Below the pieces are notes generated by a model that saw nothing but the letters and a program-made list of their open reading frames with translations, did no database searches and was not told where the DNA came from. From Davidsoniella eucalypti (Eukaryota; Ascomycota; Sordariomycetes; Microascales; Ceratocystidaceae): a stretch of 64,000 nucleotides of DNA. Below are positions 22,565 through 34,405 of the stretch, piece by piece (within the stretch, counting starts at the first letter, position 1; each line of letters starts with the position of its first letter). The position numbers and the translations under genes were made by a program. The stretch is from the NCBI GenBank assembly GCA_004009845.1, contig RMBW01000002.1, positions 558,001-622,000 on the forward strand. The letters run 5' to 3'.

Positions 22565-24640
22565 TTAGGCCTTGCCCTTGCTGACAGTCTTGATGATCTG
22601 GTCGTACTCAATGTCGTCAGCATCGTTGGCCTGCAGCTCGGCGGCAATACCAGTCAGGGCACGCTTCAGGGCCTCCTTGGAAGAGGCGTAGATCATCTTG
22701 GCCTATATCAAAGAGGTTAGTATATGTTTGTTGGCTTTAGTATGTATAGACTTAAGATGACTTGTGCTTACCATGACACCAGCATCATCAGGAGACCAAG
22801 CAATGAAGGCCAGCTTGTTGCGCTCGCCCTCGCCAGAAGCCAGGGTGTATTGGAAGTCGTAGACGGCGTAACGGGGGCCCTTGCCAACAGAACCCTAAAA
22901 GACGAGAGTTAGTTAGAATAGTAACTGGAGAAGCTAAATGGACCAATTACAAGGTCAAACATACGCTCTTGCTCTTGGTGGTGGCGTTGATGAGTTTCTC
23001 GCGGAACGAGTCCCATTCGCCATCGGCAGAAGCCTCGTCGATGACAATCTGCTTGTTGTTATCAGACAGCTTGTAGATGATGTACTTGTACTTCTTGTTG
23101 AGCTTCAGCTCATTGTAGGCAGTGATGCATTCCTGCGAAACGGAGGCTCTACAGATTGTAAAGATAGTTAGTAAGCGTCATTATGCCATTCCATTATAAG
23201 CCTGTAGGGCTATAGTGCGGGATGTGTAGCATTGCTAGTGCTGATGTTCTGTGCCATGTCGTTGTTCCAGCTTCAACTTCTCTGCCTGCAGATTTCGCTG
23301 CAGCTCCTTTGCCTCGCATTGCATGACATGTTGAGCCCTTGCTCGTTGGAGCTGCATTGCATATGTTATATGCTTTGAAGCTGCTTGTGTGAATTTGATC
23401 CGTTATGATTCCTCCTGCCGCTGCTCCTGGAGAGCTCCTGGATAGCTCAGGGTCCTGGAATTCAAGATTGTCCGCCTGGACTTGACCTTGCAGCTTTATT
23501 TTGGAGGGGGGGAGGGGGGAGAGGAATGTAAGAACTGCTTGCTTAGGCGCGGGTTTTTTTGTTTTTGTTGGAGGTGAGGGGTTCGCGCATGATCAGCATA
23601 GCAACGAATGCCCCCAGCCCGGCCATTTTTGAGCGGTAGACTAGGAGAAAAAAGGAAAAAAAAAAAAGCAGCCGAAGATGACCAAGAAGTTGTGCTGTAC
23701 GTGATATTTGGCTGGATTGGATGGTCGGGCCGGATCCAATGGGCGATTATCTATTATCTGATGTTGATGGTGGAGGTAGGCGCAGTAAGCAAAAGGAGGG
23801 GCCAAACAGGTCAAGTCAGGTCAGGAACACGACAACCTAGAGTGATGGTTGGCGCATTCTAGGCAGCCGAGATAGAGACCAGATACTAGGATTTTGTAGG
23901 CAGCGGAGCAGACAGCAGAATAGGCAGCAGAACAGAGTATAAAAAGCCTATAACAAGCAGTCGAGTAATTGATTGGCGATGGTGGTGATGGGCTTGGAGG
24001 GGTTGAGACTGTAATGGAGAGACGAGAGGGAGCTATTGGAACATACCCGGACTGAGACTAAGCACATAGAAAGAAAGCAGGTTAGCAACAGATCTAGCGA
24101 TGACGGCAACAATGAGAATAATGGCTTGAGCAATGATTGCATAATAACGAAGCTATGCCGCGATGTATACATTATTATGCGGCTGCGTGGACAAGACGAT
24201 TTATTGTTTTTTATTCTTTTTTTCTCATCATGGAAAGGCTGAACAACCAAACATCTGTTATTCAATCCCATGTAGACGAAGAGCCATCCACCAATGGTCG
24301 GAAGTAGGTCTTGTATGATACGCAGATGGTTCGTGGCATCAGATAAGCTATTTTCTTTGCTTTGTCTTGCTTTACTGTAGCCTTGGTAGCTTGGAATCTC
24401 CGGCACTCAAAGACGTCCAGGCCAGGCCATTCTTTGGATAATAAATGGTATCGTCGACCGACGGGCCAATGAAGGATCACGACGACCAAGCCAAGAGAAG
24501 GAGGAGAGACAACAAACTTGACCAAAGTAGAGGGAAAAACAAAAACAATAGAGCTAGCTAGCTAGACGCATCGATCGATTTTGATGGAAGGGTGAACGAT
24601 AGCTTTGCTTGGAAACAACGAAGACATATAGACTTACCAT
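22565..24640 (-). CDS. COF1: Cofilin (actin-depolymerising factor), ATG-only first exon
   Basis: Essential actin-severing protein of endocytic patches and cables. Five exons are inferred on the minus strand: 24638-24640 (the ATG alone), 24047-24057 (11 nt), 22965-23148, 22772-22894 and 22565-22702. All phases agree and yield 152 residues, the family length. The product begins MSQSGASVSQECITAYNEL; the Ser after Met is the conserved regulatory site. The ADF-homology domain covers almost all of it: KYKYIIYKLSDNNKQIVID, WDSFREKLINA, RYAVYDFQYT, NKLAFIAWSPDDAGVMAKMIYASSKEALKR, with the actin-binding long helix in the last part. Introns 1 and 2 are 580 and 898 nt, far longer than others here, while introns 3 and 4 are about 70 nt. 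Highly expressed fungal actin-cytoskeleton genes often carry long 5' introns. The two tiny exons are inferred from splice signals and frame, not from transcripts. Confidence 0.88.
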
Positions 24641-25860
24641 TGTGATTGGAGTTTTATGTTGACAAGGTGAAGAAAAAAATAAAAACCACAGCAAGAAACC
24701 AGATCTGAGATATAAAAAAAAAAAACTCTTACGAGAAATAAAAAGAAGAAAAAGGAAATAAAAATAAATCCAAAGCTAGGAAATTGAGAAGAAATGGGAA
24801 AGTGGAAAAAGAGAACCCAGAAAAAAAGAGGAAGGCAGGAAGAAAAGGTGAAGGTAGAGAAAAAAGAAAAAAAAAAGAAAACAAGGCAAGGCAAGGATGG
24901 GAGCAGTTGCCGTTACAGAACTGACCTGACCTTGACTTGCACTTTGCAGTTGCAGTTGCAGTTGCAGTCGCAGTCGTTACCAAGCCAAATGCCTAGCTAA
25001 GAGAAGCAAGCTCGCCAGAAAACGGAAGGATACAAGAAGCGGGGTGCTTGCTTGCTTGCTCACACCAGCACGAGTAATTGCTAAGAACCTCGTAAAAAAG
25101 TGCTCTGTTTAATCATGTCTAACTAACTACATATTTTCAATCTAATTGGAAAAACACTCTGTCCGTAGGGAAACCCGAAGCTAACACGACGCCAAAACTA
25201 AAGCCATATAATCCTAGCCCTTTGATTTTCGGGAGTTTTCCTTTCTATTACAGCAGTAGCAACAATTACTGTTCCTTTTTATTTTTACTGCTTTAGATTT
25301 GGTACTACGTAATGCTGAGAATTCGGCCAGTTTCCCCTGCCTGAAGAGAAGAGGGGAAGAAAATGGGAAGCTTCTTCTTTCGTTCATGGCGGGGCTCAAA
25401 CAGGGGATCATAAGCTATAAAAAACACAATTCAAAAACCTACAGTACACACAACATGTTACGTCACGTGATGTATGATGCTGTACTTTTTACTTCGAGTA
25501 CATATCCGTTATTCATTTTGATGCTTGACACCGTTTCTATGATACATGAGGTTTGTTACATCCTCGAGAGGGGGAGGGGAGAAGGAGAAGATAAATATAT
25601 AGGGCGAGGGGGACAAATATAGTGAGGTTAGTGTACAGGCCACTAGAGGTCATATTCGACACATCGCGGGATATATCGAGACCTCGGGCTGCTCTCAAAG
25701 ACAGAATGTAGATGAGAGGTGAGAAAAATAGAATAAAAAAAAGACGCAGCGACGCAAGAACAGGGGAAAAACAAAGAAGCAAGCAATGAGTAGTCAAATC
25801 TAGCAGCAATACAGACACTTGAGTAGTATATAACGCACAAGGAAATCACAAGATTTATCT
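24641..25860. other. Cofilin promoter and HSP60 3' flank
   Basis: About 1.2 kb. The cofilin side (24660-24900) is purine-rich on the plus strand, hence pyrimidine-rich on the coding strand, as in promoters of strongly expressed fungal genes. CAGTTG copies repeat at about 24947-24970. An overlapping CRE-like TTACGTCA (25459-25466) and CACGTG (25465-25470) lie nearer HSP60. No gene was recognised. Confidence 0.5.
25459..25470 (+). promoter_or_regulatory. Overlapping CRE-like and E-box sites
   Basis: TTACGTCA (ATF/CREB type) is fused to CACGTG (bHLH type) in 12 bases, about 820 bases upstream of the cofilin ATG and 390 past the HSP60 stop. Both are recognised fungal factor sites, but no direct evidence ties them to a gene. 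Confidence 0.3.
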
Positions 25861-27812
25861 TTACATCATACCACCCATGCCGCCCATACCGCCCATACCA
25901 CCCATACCACCCATAGGAGCCGAAGGGCCCTTATCTTCGGAGGCATCGACGATGGCGACCTCAGTGGTACCCAGAAGAGAGGCAACACCGGAGGCATCAA
26001 CCAGACCGGTGCGGACAACCTTGAAAGGATCCAGGATACCAGCAGCGATCATGTCAACATACTCGCCCTTGGAAGAGTCGAAGCCCTTGTTGAACTCCTT
26101 GCCGAACTCGTCCTGGATCTTGCCAACGACGACGGAACCCTCCAGACCAGCGTTCTCGATGATAGTCTTGGCGGGGCGGGTGATGGCGTTTTTGATGATG
26201 GACACACCCAGCTGCTGGTCAAAGTTGGCAGTCTTGATATCGTTCAGAGCCTGGCTAGAGGCCTTGATCAGAGCGGTACCACCACCAGGCAGGATACCCT
26301 CCTCGACAGCGGCGCGGGTGGCGTTCAGGGCATCGACGAAGCGATCCTTCTTCTCACCGACCTCAACCTCGGAGGAACCACCAACCTTGATGACGGCAAC
26401 ACCGCCGGACAGCTTAGCCAGACGCTCCTGGAGCTTCTCCTTCTCGTACTCGGAGGTGGTGGGGTCGTTCATCACACCGCGGATCTGTTCGCAGCGCTGA
26501 GTGATGCTCTCGCGAGAACCCTCACCGTTTAGGATGATAGTGTCCTCCTTGGTGATGGTGATGGAGCCAGTGGAACCCAGCATGTCGGGGGTCAGCTTCT
26601 CCAGCTTGACGTCCAACTCATTGGAGAAGACAACACCGTTGGTGAGAACACCGAGATCGCCCAGGATGGACTTGCGGTTGTCACCGAAGCCGGGAGCCTT
26701 GATGGCGGCAACTTGCAGCTGACCACGCAGCTTGTTCAGGATGCAGACAGCCAGAGCCTCGCCGTCAATGTCCTCGGCGATGATGACCAGAGGGCGGCGC
26801 TGCTGGGTCGAAGCCTCTAGAGCGGGGATGATGTCCTGGACAGCAGAGATCTTCTTCTCAGACAGCAGAATTAGAGGCTTCTCGAACTCAACCTTCTGGG
26901 ACTTGGCGTCGGTGATGAAGTAGGGGGAAACGAAGCCGCGGTCGAAGCGCATACCCTCGGTAACCTCAAGCTCGTCGTTCAGGGTCTTGCCCTCCTTGAC
27001 GGTGATGACACCCTCCTTTCCGACCTTCTCCATGGCGTTGGCAATCATCTTACCGACGTGCTCGTCGCCGTTGGCAGAGATGGTAGCGACCTGGGCAACC
27101 TCCGCCGAGGTGGTGATATCGCGCTTGTTCTTCTGGAGATACTGGACGACGGCATCGACGGCAGCCTGGATACCACGGCGCAGATCCATGGGGTTGCAGC
27201 CAGCGGCAACGTTCTTGACAGTCTCGGAGAAGATGGCACGGGCCAAGACGGTGGCGGTGGTGGTACCGTCACCGGCAGTCTCGTTGGTCTTGCTGGCAAC
27301 ATCCTGCAGTAGCTTAGCACCGAGGTTCTCGAACTTGTCCTTAAGGGTGATAGACTTGGCAACGGTCACACCATCTATTAGAATAGCGAATGTTAGTATG
27401 ACGACATCGGTCTATGAGAGGAGGGGAGAGGCGTTTGTGATATTGGACGACATACCTTTGGTGATCTTGGGCGAGCCGAAGCTAGACTCGATCAGGACAT
27501 TGCGACCCTTGGGACCGAGAGTAGTAGCGACGGCCTTGGCAAGAGTCTCGACACCAGCCAGAAGAGCAGCACGGCCCTCAACACCGAACTTGAGCTCCTA
27601 TATAACGACAACACACCGGTTAGTAAGCAGAGTCATATGAGATGAGGTGATAGATAGACAACCAAGATGTCATACACGCATCCCGGAACGAAAAGGAAAT
27701 AGAATAGAATCAAGCGTACCTTGTGGATGAAGCGAGTCTGCTGGGCAACACGGAGTCTGGAGGCCGAGGCCAGCGCAGACTGGCGAGTACGGGCAGAGAA
27801 AGCACGCTGCAT
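25861..27812 (-). CDS. HSP60: Hsp60, mitochondrial chaperonin
   Basis: Group I chaperonin of the mitochondrial matrix, folding imported proteins with Hsp10 and ATP. Three exons: 27720-27812, 27456-27597 and 25861-27374, giving 582 residues. The first exon encodes a 31-residue presequence rich in Arg, Ser and Ala without acids (MQRAFSARTRQSALASASR). Family signatures follow: GRAALLAGVETLAKAVATTLGPKGRNV, AGDGTTTATVLARAI (ATP site), SEKKISAVQDIIPALE, NGEGSRESI and AAVEEGILPGGG. The C-terminus has the usual Gly-Gly-Met repeats, five in a row and ending MM. Codon use is strongly biased to C-ending codons, fitting high expression. Heat-shock elements lie in the upstream region. Both introns (81 and 122 nt) are in phase. 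Confidence 0.97.
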
Positions 27813-28098
27813 TGTGACGAAATAGAACAGGGAAAAAACAACAAAAGAAAATGGGTATTATTACAGAAGACGGCGAGAAAAGAGACAAAAAATAGTATAC
27901 AGGGCACTCGAAAATCGACGATGGGAAGACCGTGCAGTTATTTTTGGATGAGGTTTTCGATTAGAAAATCGGTTGGATTGGTCGTGATATAGTAGAAGTA
28001 CACAAGCTAACCTTGGAGCGCCTGGAAGATGAAAAGGAAGAAAGAAAAAAACGTGAAGCAAAGAGGAAAGAAGAAGAAGAAGAGAGAAAAAAAGAGAA

Positions 28099-28113
28099 AG
28101 AATCTTCTAGGAT
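28099..28113 (-). promoter_or_regulatory. Heat-shock element of HSP60
   Basis: The plus-strand sequence AGAATCTTCTAGGAT is three alternating 5-bp units (nGAAn, nTTCn, nGGAn), matching the Hsf1 consensus with one mismatch in the third unit. It lies about 290 bases before the HSP60 ATG. A further GAA..TTC pair follows at 28116-28125. Confidence 0.5.
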
Positions 28114-28211
28114 TTGAAGTTCTTCATGATGGGCCAGCTAAGAAAAAAAAAAAGAAAAAATTCTTTATTTTTTGCCTATTCCTTGTCAAATCGGACAGTC
28201 AGCGAAAATTG

Positions 28212-28223
28212 GAGAATCTTCTA
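28212..28223 (-). promoter_or_regulatory. Second heat-shock element of HSP60
   Basis: GAGAATCTTCTA contains GAATCTTC, a perfect inverted GAAnnTTC pair, about 400 bases before the HSP60 ATG and 100 bases beyond the first element. Multiple Hsf1 sites are usual at chaperone genes. Confidence 0.4.
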
Positions 28224-28874
28224 CAGCCCCACTTCTTGTTTCTTCTGCACCTCTTATTAAAAAATGGTCAAAAACTTGCGGGCCAGACCTTTTTTCTTTT
28301 TAACCTTTATATCATTGCTCTCTTTTTTGGTACCACCTTTGGCGGGGAAAACGGTAAGAAAAGAATAGAAAACTGAGCTGTGAAGCGGCAATTACCACTC
28401 GTGTGTTCTATCCGTTGCTACATTGCAAGCCATGTGCAACTAGTTCCTGCCGTTCGAGCCATATCCTGTACATAAACTTATATCTCACGTGATCTTGGAG
28501 ATTTATACACTGTATAAATTCAATACAGCTTCAACGAGTCATGATGATTTTTAGCTCAATCAACTTTGACTAAGATCAGTTAACTTTTTTCTCATTTTTC
28601 CCACTAGGCGGAAAAACTATTTTGCCCAGAGTTTGTGTCACCATACTAATAGATCAAGGGTTATGAAGGCCAAAAAATGTGAAGTGGAAGAAGTTTTGTG
28701 AGATGTCGCTGACAAATCACAAAGACCCAGAGGAAAGGAACCTAAGTACAAAGCTAATTTGTGTCTCATGGCTTTTAACTCAAACATAATCTATGAATAT
28801 TTATGTATCTTTTGGAAACTTGGCTCAACTACCATAAAATTCAGACGACTAACCCTAGTCGATAAACCTTAACC

Positions 28875-31308
28875 CTACTCATTCTTATATCCCATGGCTG
28901 CCATATTATTGAACTGTTTCAACCACGCCTCCATACGTTCATCCACCGCATCTTCAACATCTGCATGCACCTTTTCCTGGACTTTCTGTCTCAGCTGGTC
29001 CTGCAACCGCATCGCCTCAAACTGTAGTCCATTGACACCCTCCGCCTGAGCATATCTGATCTCATGCAGCGCATTTTCTAGCTGTGCCGAGACCATTACC
29101 TCCGTCGTCTGCTCAAGTGTCTGTGCTGTTTCACAGGCATTTTCAATTCTCTCCATTGATTTTGCTTGTATATTTGCTAGATCAGCCATCTCACGACGCC
29201 AGATTGCCATGAACTCGTGCATCTCTGTAGTCTGGCCTAGTACGCTTTGCAAGGGCCGCAAGATCTCGGCGACGGCTAGACGTACCGCGTTGCGTATATT
29301 GTCGGGAATGTGGAGTGTAGATGACGAATTATCAAATATGTCTTGTTTAGTCGTAGATTGTCTCTCGTTACTGTCATTGTTTCTGGGATTGTCGTAACTT
29401 GTGGTGTTGATGTTGCTGCTGATAAAAAACTCGTCGGCTGACTCTTGTACAAAGTTGTTGTCTGAAAGCTGTTGCATAGCAGGTTTAGATCCGCGTGCGG
29501 CACTATTGGGCGTTTCTTCTTTGTGGCAGCTGTGAGAAATGAGGCGTTTTTCGTCTTTTTCCGCTTGATACTGTGGCTTCTTAGATACCATCTAGGTATG
29601 ATCTAGTCCCACGGCAGTAGCGACAGATACATCTGACCGTTGCTGTTTCTCGTTTTCTCCTTTCTGTATCTGCTCATGCAACTGCAATCGCTCCTTTTCC
29701 GTAGCTTCCTGACGCTCGATGTATTCGCGCAGAGCCGAGTCCTCCTTGGCCGCAACCTCGAGGAAGAAACGAATACGTTCTTGCGCCACGTTTTCGGCGG
29801 CATTCTGCGAGCGATCAGAATCGCGCTCGTTGAAAACACGTGTTACCTCGGTGCGTAGGCGCTCGTAGGCGCTTGAAGGCGTCTTGCGTGGATCGCCGCG
29901 AGCCATACGTAGCATCTGTAGTATCCCCCAGTCTTCCACAACGTTGCGTGGATCTGTCAGCGGCGCCGTGCTAAATGGCAGTTCGTTACTGTTACGGCTG
30001 GATTGGATCTCAGATGCCATGAGTCGGATCTCGACTGGGTTGTAGGTCATCCCGCCCAGTCGCAGCATCTTAACACGGGACTGGAGCGGAAGGGCTTGAA
30101 TGGTGCTGTTTGTGATACATGGACAACACTTATGGTCTGGCTGCTCTTGAGAGGGGGATACTTGGCCATTTTGGATGGAGCTTTGACTTTCTGTCAAGTT
30201 GTCTTCTCCTTTTGATTTCTGGCATTGCTTCTCTTTGGAGTTTTCAGAAAACCATCGCCGACCAGGCTCCGGCAGCGAAGAATTAGACTCAATTGACATA
30301 AAGCTCAAGGGTGCTGATCGTATAGGACGGTTCAAATTCTGATTCTTGTCGGCATTGATTTCGCAGTTGTGCTTAGGAACCTCGTGAACAGTGTCAAAGC
30401 CCCCAGTGAAGCCAGGAAAATGCGAAGAGATAGGTGTGGCTAGGCGTTTGGCTACTACAGGGGAAGCCCGGAATGGATCTTCTTTTAAGTGAAGCTTCGG
30501 AAAGGCTTTGTGGCTGCGAGTAGCCTGAGGTGATTCCGTTGTGATGGAAGAAGTGGCTCCCTGGATAGAACTAGATGTTTCTAACAACGGACGAGCATTG
30601 CCGCGCGAGTCAATGTATACGCGGATAGTTTCTTGGCTGTTTGCCGAACTCGGTGCGTCATCGATAGTGGAATCATGTGGATACGATGAAGTCGAAACTG
30701 TCAAGCCGTTGTCTTTACTGCAACCCGGTTCCAGAGGTGCCTTTTTTTGTGTCTCCTTTGATGGCTGCGCTTGGGCCGGGATGAAAATAGGCTGTGGACG
30801 ACGCTTTGGTGATAGTCTCTTCGATGGACTCGTGCGGAACTGGAGGCATGGCGGCGGCAGAGTTTCCCTAATGATGCCAGGCACGAGCCGAGAGGCCAGA
30901 GACTTGATATGATGTGGCTTGGCTAGTTCGATGCTTGTCTTACGGAAAGCTGTTGGGGGCGAGATGGAATTCTTGTCCGAATAGACTGCATCATGGCGGC
31001 TTTGTGAGAGCTGTGTTGGTGTCCTAGGCGGTGTTGGCGTAGCACACTTTCTAGAACCTGGTTTGTATGTAGTAGCTGATAGGAGGATACCTATTATGAA
31101 AACGATATATTAGGAGGGTTACGGGAAAATCCTTGTTTCATTTTGTACGAGGTCATAGTAACTGTCAGGTCAAAGACTACAAAGTCTCTATAGTGACAAG
31201 AACTTTAAGAAATGACTGATACTATGGAAGGATGCCGTCGACTGATAGTGTGACGATGGTTAAAGAATGACAAATAGGCTTACCATTATCCTGGGCTCTG
31301 TTGCCCAT
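28875..31308 (-). CDS. Unrecognised Ser/Pro-rich protein with C-terminal coiled coils
   Basis: No family recognised. Inferred minus-strand exons are 31284-31308, 29631-31090 and 28875-29570, giving 726 residues. The first intron (GTAAGC to AATAG) removes 193 bases after MGNRAQDN. The second junction is uncertain: without splicing, the frame meets TAG at 29592-29594 directly followed by an in-frame ATG. A 60-nt intron (29571-29630; GTATCT donor, CTAAG branch-like site, CACAG acceptor) would remove the stop and keep the frame. If that intron is not used, these are two products of 507 and 238 residues. The N-terminal 350 residues are disordered and rich in Ser, Pro, Lys and Arg with SP/TP sites. 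A charged helical segment precedes the junction (ERIRFFLEVAAKEDSALREYIERQ). The C-terminal 150 residues are long amphipathic helices (LQDQLRQKVQEKV). Such architecture suits a structural or spindle-pole-type protein, but that is a guess. Confidence 0.55.
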
Positions 31309-32270
31309 GGTGACCTGTTGTAATCAAGGAAAGGATATCAAACAGTCAAAATAGTGGTGTTCAGTAAAGACTAGTCAAAGATGAGCACAAGAATTGTAAG
31401 ATCGAACAAAGTAAGGTGTGCTTGTAGATGCGACTTGAGAAAAAAAAGAAGAGGAAAAACTTTTGATGGATATCGATGGAGAGGTATGAAGAATAGAAAG
31501 ACTTTGATTATTGGAAACAAACAATTTGATGATAAAAGGTTGGCTGCTAGAAATATCACGGCCTAGCAACCCCAAATGAAAAACACCAAAAGGTATGATT
31601 CATAGAAGATTTTTCAAGAGGCTCTTAGGCTGCCACATTAGACTTCTTGCAGCCAAATCGTGGATGATTGTAGGAGACGAACGTGGTAGTTTCCCACCAG
31701 CAGAAGAAAATCAGTTTGACATCGTCTAGTCGGCGTTCACGTGCCCGATTTTGAGGAAGGTGCGCCCAAGATGTATTCTGGTTGCTATGCAAGAACTCCA
31801 TTACCATTTTTGGTCACATGTCAACAGACTATTTACCGAAAGCTTCGCTATACTTGAGTTCCATATGAAAAAAGAATTATCCTATCCATTAAAGCACCAC
31901 ATTATTAGTCGTATCAAGCACTGGTAAGTCCTCTCGTGCAACTGCTAATGTAAATTGGGTAACAGTTGCTTATAACAACCAATAAAGGGATTGTACTCTT
32001 GTTTAAACCCTCATATAACAACCACCTTTCACTACCTGTCTGTCTTTCACGCGCAATAATTCTGTTTTCTTAATTTGTGAGCATAAATATAAGATCTAAC
32101 TATCATAATAAACTAAAAACTATAGTAATAAAGGAAAAAAAAATCGATCCAGTCGACCCAAGAACGAACAATAATGTCTCGGAAAACAGCAAATGTACCA
32201 TAAACACACATATCAAAAGCTCAAAAAGGAAACAGCCTTACAGACAAAATCCCAAAGCATGAAGTGAGCT
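31309..32270. other. Intergenic region
   Basis: About 960 bases, AT-rich, between the start of one minus-strand gene and the stop of the next. It must hold the promoter of the coiled-coil gene and the 3' untranslated region of the next one. A perfect or near-perfect gene signal is absent. No site recognised. Confidence 0.5.
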
Positions 32271-34405
32271 CTAGTCCTTGTGATCCCGTTGGGCATCCAC
32301 CAGACACCGGAGCCACTTAGGGTCTGAGTTCTCATCAGTGCTAGCAGCAGCAGAAGGAGAGACAGCGACTGCTGCAGCCGACGATGGACTCGTGATGCTG
32401 GAGGGAGTCGAAAGAGGGGCAATATCATCACCTTCCGCCCTATCGTGTTGTGGTGCCACCACACAGTCGTCGACGGATTGAGTCTGGAGTACCTCGAGGA
32501 TCTTTTCTGCAGCTGCTGCAACATTAGCGCAGTCCATGAGCAGGTCTTTGTTTAGATTCTGGCCCTGGCTTTGTTTCTCGGGCTGCTGTGTATCTTCTTC
32601 GGCTGGTGGCGTCATTGGCGCTACGTCTAGAGTAGGGTCAACCAACGCCATGTCAAACGTGTTGACTGTAGGATTATGATGTGTCTTTGCCCGCTTATAA
32701 AGCCTCCCGTCGATACTGCCGGCATTGGCAAAATCTGCCGTATCATCTTCGTCCGCACCATCTAACATGCGAACTCGCTTCAAGTCTATACTCGAAGAAG
32801 GCACATAATACATCTGGTCACTTACCGACAGGCCAGGATACTGATACTCATCACCACCACTACCGCCACTACTCGAGAATCCAGTAGATGGTGCACCCCA
32901 GAGACACTGTGTCTGTTGTTGCTGGGGGTGATGAACTGCAGACATGGCATACGAAGTCGGCATGGCCGCTACCACCGCAGATGTATGTGTTGGTGCAGCA
33001 TCCTCTAACTTCATAGCAACTTCATCCCGCGTTGAAAGCAGCGGATATGTGACTACATGCTCAAAAGGCGACATACACGGTGCTGCCAAGGTCGGAGATG
33101 ATGAGACCGACGGCCAACAGCCGGCGAAGGAGGCCGACGATATGTTGGCTGGTAGGTTGGGCTGGTGGTGTAGCATGTACATAGTGTGTGCTTGGTGCTG
33201 GTGTGGTAGGCCGTGGTGATGGCGATGGAATACTTGACTATCCGGGGCATGATAGAGTGGCTGCTGTTGCTGGAAATGTTGCTGGCCCTGGTATCTAAGC
33301 CGCTGGAATGACGACACTTCTTCGGCCACACCTCCACGTCCTGATTTATGCGCTGGTACATTGCCAGTTCCCTTTTTACCCGTCGTTGCTGGCTGTCTAG
33401 AGCAAGCATCAGTGCTCGCAGTAGCAGCTGTGGCTGCAGATCCAGCCGCTCGTCCGCTAATGACTATACTGCCCATATCTCGCGGCGGAGGCCGGAGTGG
33501 CGGAGCGCGTGAGGCATCATCAAGTAAGGCGCGAGATGCAATCGTGCCGGGCTCGGCAACGCCACATGCGTTCTTCAGGTGTTCGACAGCGCGGTAAGCC
33601 TGGTCGCGCATCACCCAGAAGTCGGACACGAGCAAGTCACGCGCCTGGAGGAAGCGCTCGAACCGTTTCTGACTGATTAAGAGAAGAAAGGAAGACTATG
33701 TTAGTGAGAGTGGTGTTTCGATAGAGGGAAAGCACTTACGTTGCGCCCTTAGTGTTACCGAAGAAATAAGCAGCGACATTCCAATTGATCTATAACCAAC
33801 GAAGTTAGCGACTCCTATCCTCTATAGAATACCACATCTACGCCCAGTAACTAACTCAAATTAGTACTTACACTTCCTTCCGTCCCACCGATAACCGCCA
33901 AAAGAAACTCTTCTTCTCGACTACCATGTTCTTTCCAGCATGTGATATGGCCACCGCGTTGACCATGTTGACTTGGTAACTAAACAATGTAAATCAGTTA
34001 GCTTTCATAATCTGATATTACATAAAAAAGGGACAAATGAAGAGAGACAAAAGACAGAAACAGGGGATAACGCGGCCGGAAAGAGCCGAAAAACAAAGGT
34101 CTCACCTCAAGAAACTCACTAGCGTGATTGTCTCCAGTGTTAATTTTAAATTGATCCTTCCCGCCTCGAGGCATGTTAATAGGTAGTGATGAAGCTGTAG
34201 AGTTTGAAGTAGACGATGTACTGGAAGATGGCGTCTCTGAGACAGTGCCTGGTAAGGGAGCTATGGGGGTTGATGATGATGTTGAATCGAAAGAAGCAGA
34301 GCAGGATTCAGTGTTGGTAGATGAATTAGACGGAGAAAGACGTGGGTATAAAGACTGCTTGAGACATGTGCTTTGGGGATAAGTAAGGGAAGTGTTCTTA
34401 GGCAT
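32271..34405 (-). CDS. Unrecognised protein with a small conserved-looking helical block
   Basis: No family recognised. Four minus-strand exons are inferred: 34106-34405, 33872-33979, 33740-33789 and 32271-33672, giving 619 residues, with all phases consistent and canonical donors (GTGAGA, GTAAGT, GTAAGT). Residues 1-75 are Ser/Thr-rich and disordered. Residues about 76-185 look folded (PRGGKDQFKINTGDNH, then EEEFLLAVIGGTEGSINWN, FFGNTKGATQKRFERFLQ); the spacing of Trp, Leu and Arg loosely recalls a Myb/SANT helix-turn-helix. The remaining 430 residues are low-complexity (Ala/Ser, Gln/His-rich runs, then an acidic Pro-rich part) as in transcriptional regulators. A nuclear DNA-binding role is plausible but unproved. 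A later ATG at residue 79 (MPRGGKDQF) is an alternative start that would keep the folded block. Confidence 0.6.

Larger units (their letters stand above)
27813..28874. other. HSP60 promoter region and 3' flank of the next gene
   Basis: About 1.06 kb. The plus strand is purine-rich around 28030-28160 (many GAAA and AAGA runs). Two heat-shock elements lie at 28099-28113 and 28212-28223, and a CACGTG at 28496-28501. AACCCTA copies occur at 28852-28858 and 28869-28877. No gene is supported; the open frame at 28029-28376 is Lys-rich low-complexity sequence. Confidence 0.5.

Noticed and set aside
25877..27640. Several open frames opposite HSP60
   Set aside because: They are produced by the strong codon bias of HSP60 on the other strand.
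28029..28376. Lys-rich open frame
   Set aside because: Low-complexity purine-rich promoter DNA of HSP60; no family resemblance.
29592..29630. 39-nt intron ending at TAG just before ATG
   Set aside because: Too short and without a branch site; the 60-nt intron ending at CACAG is preferred.
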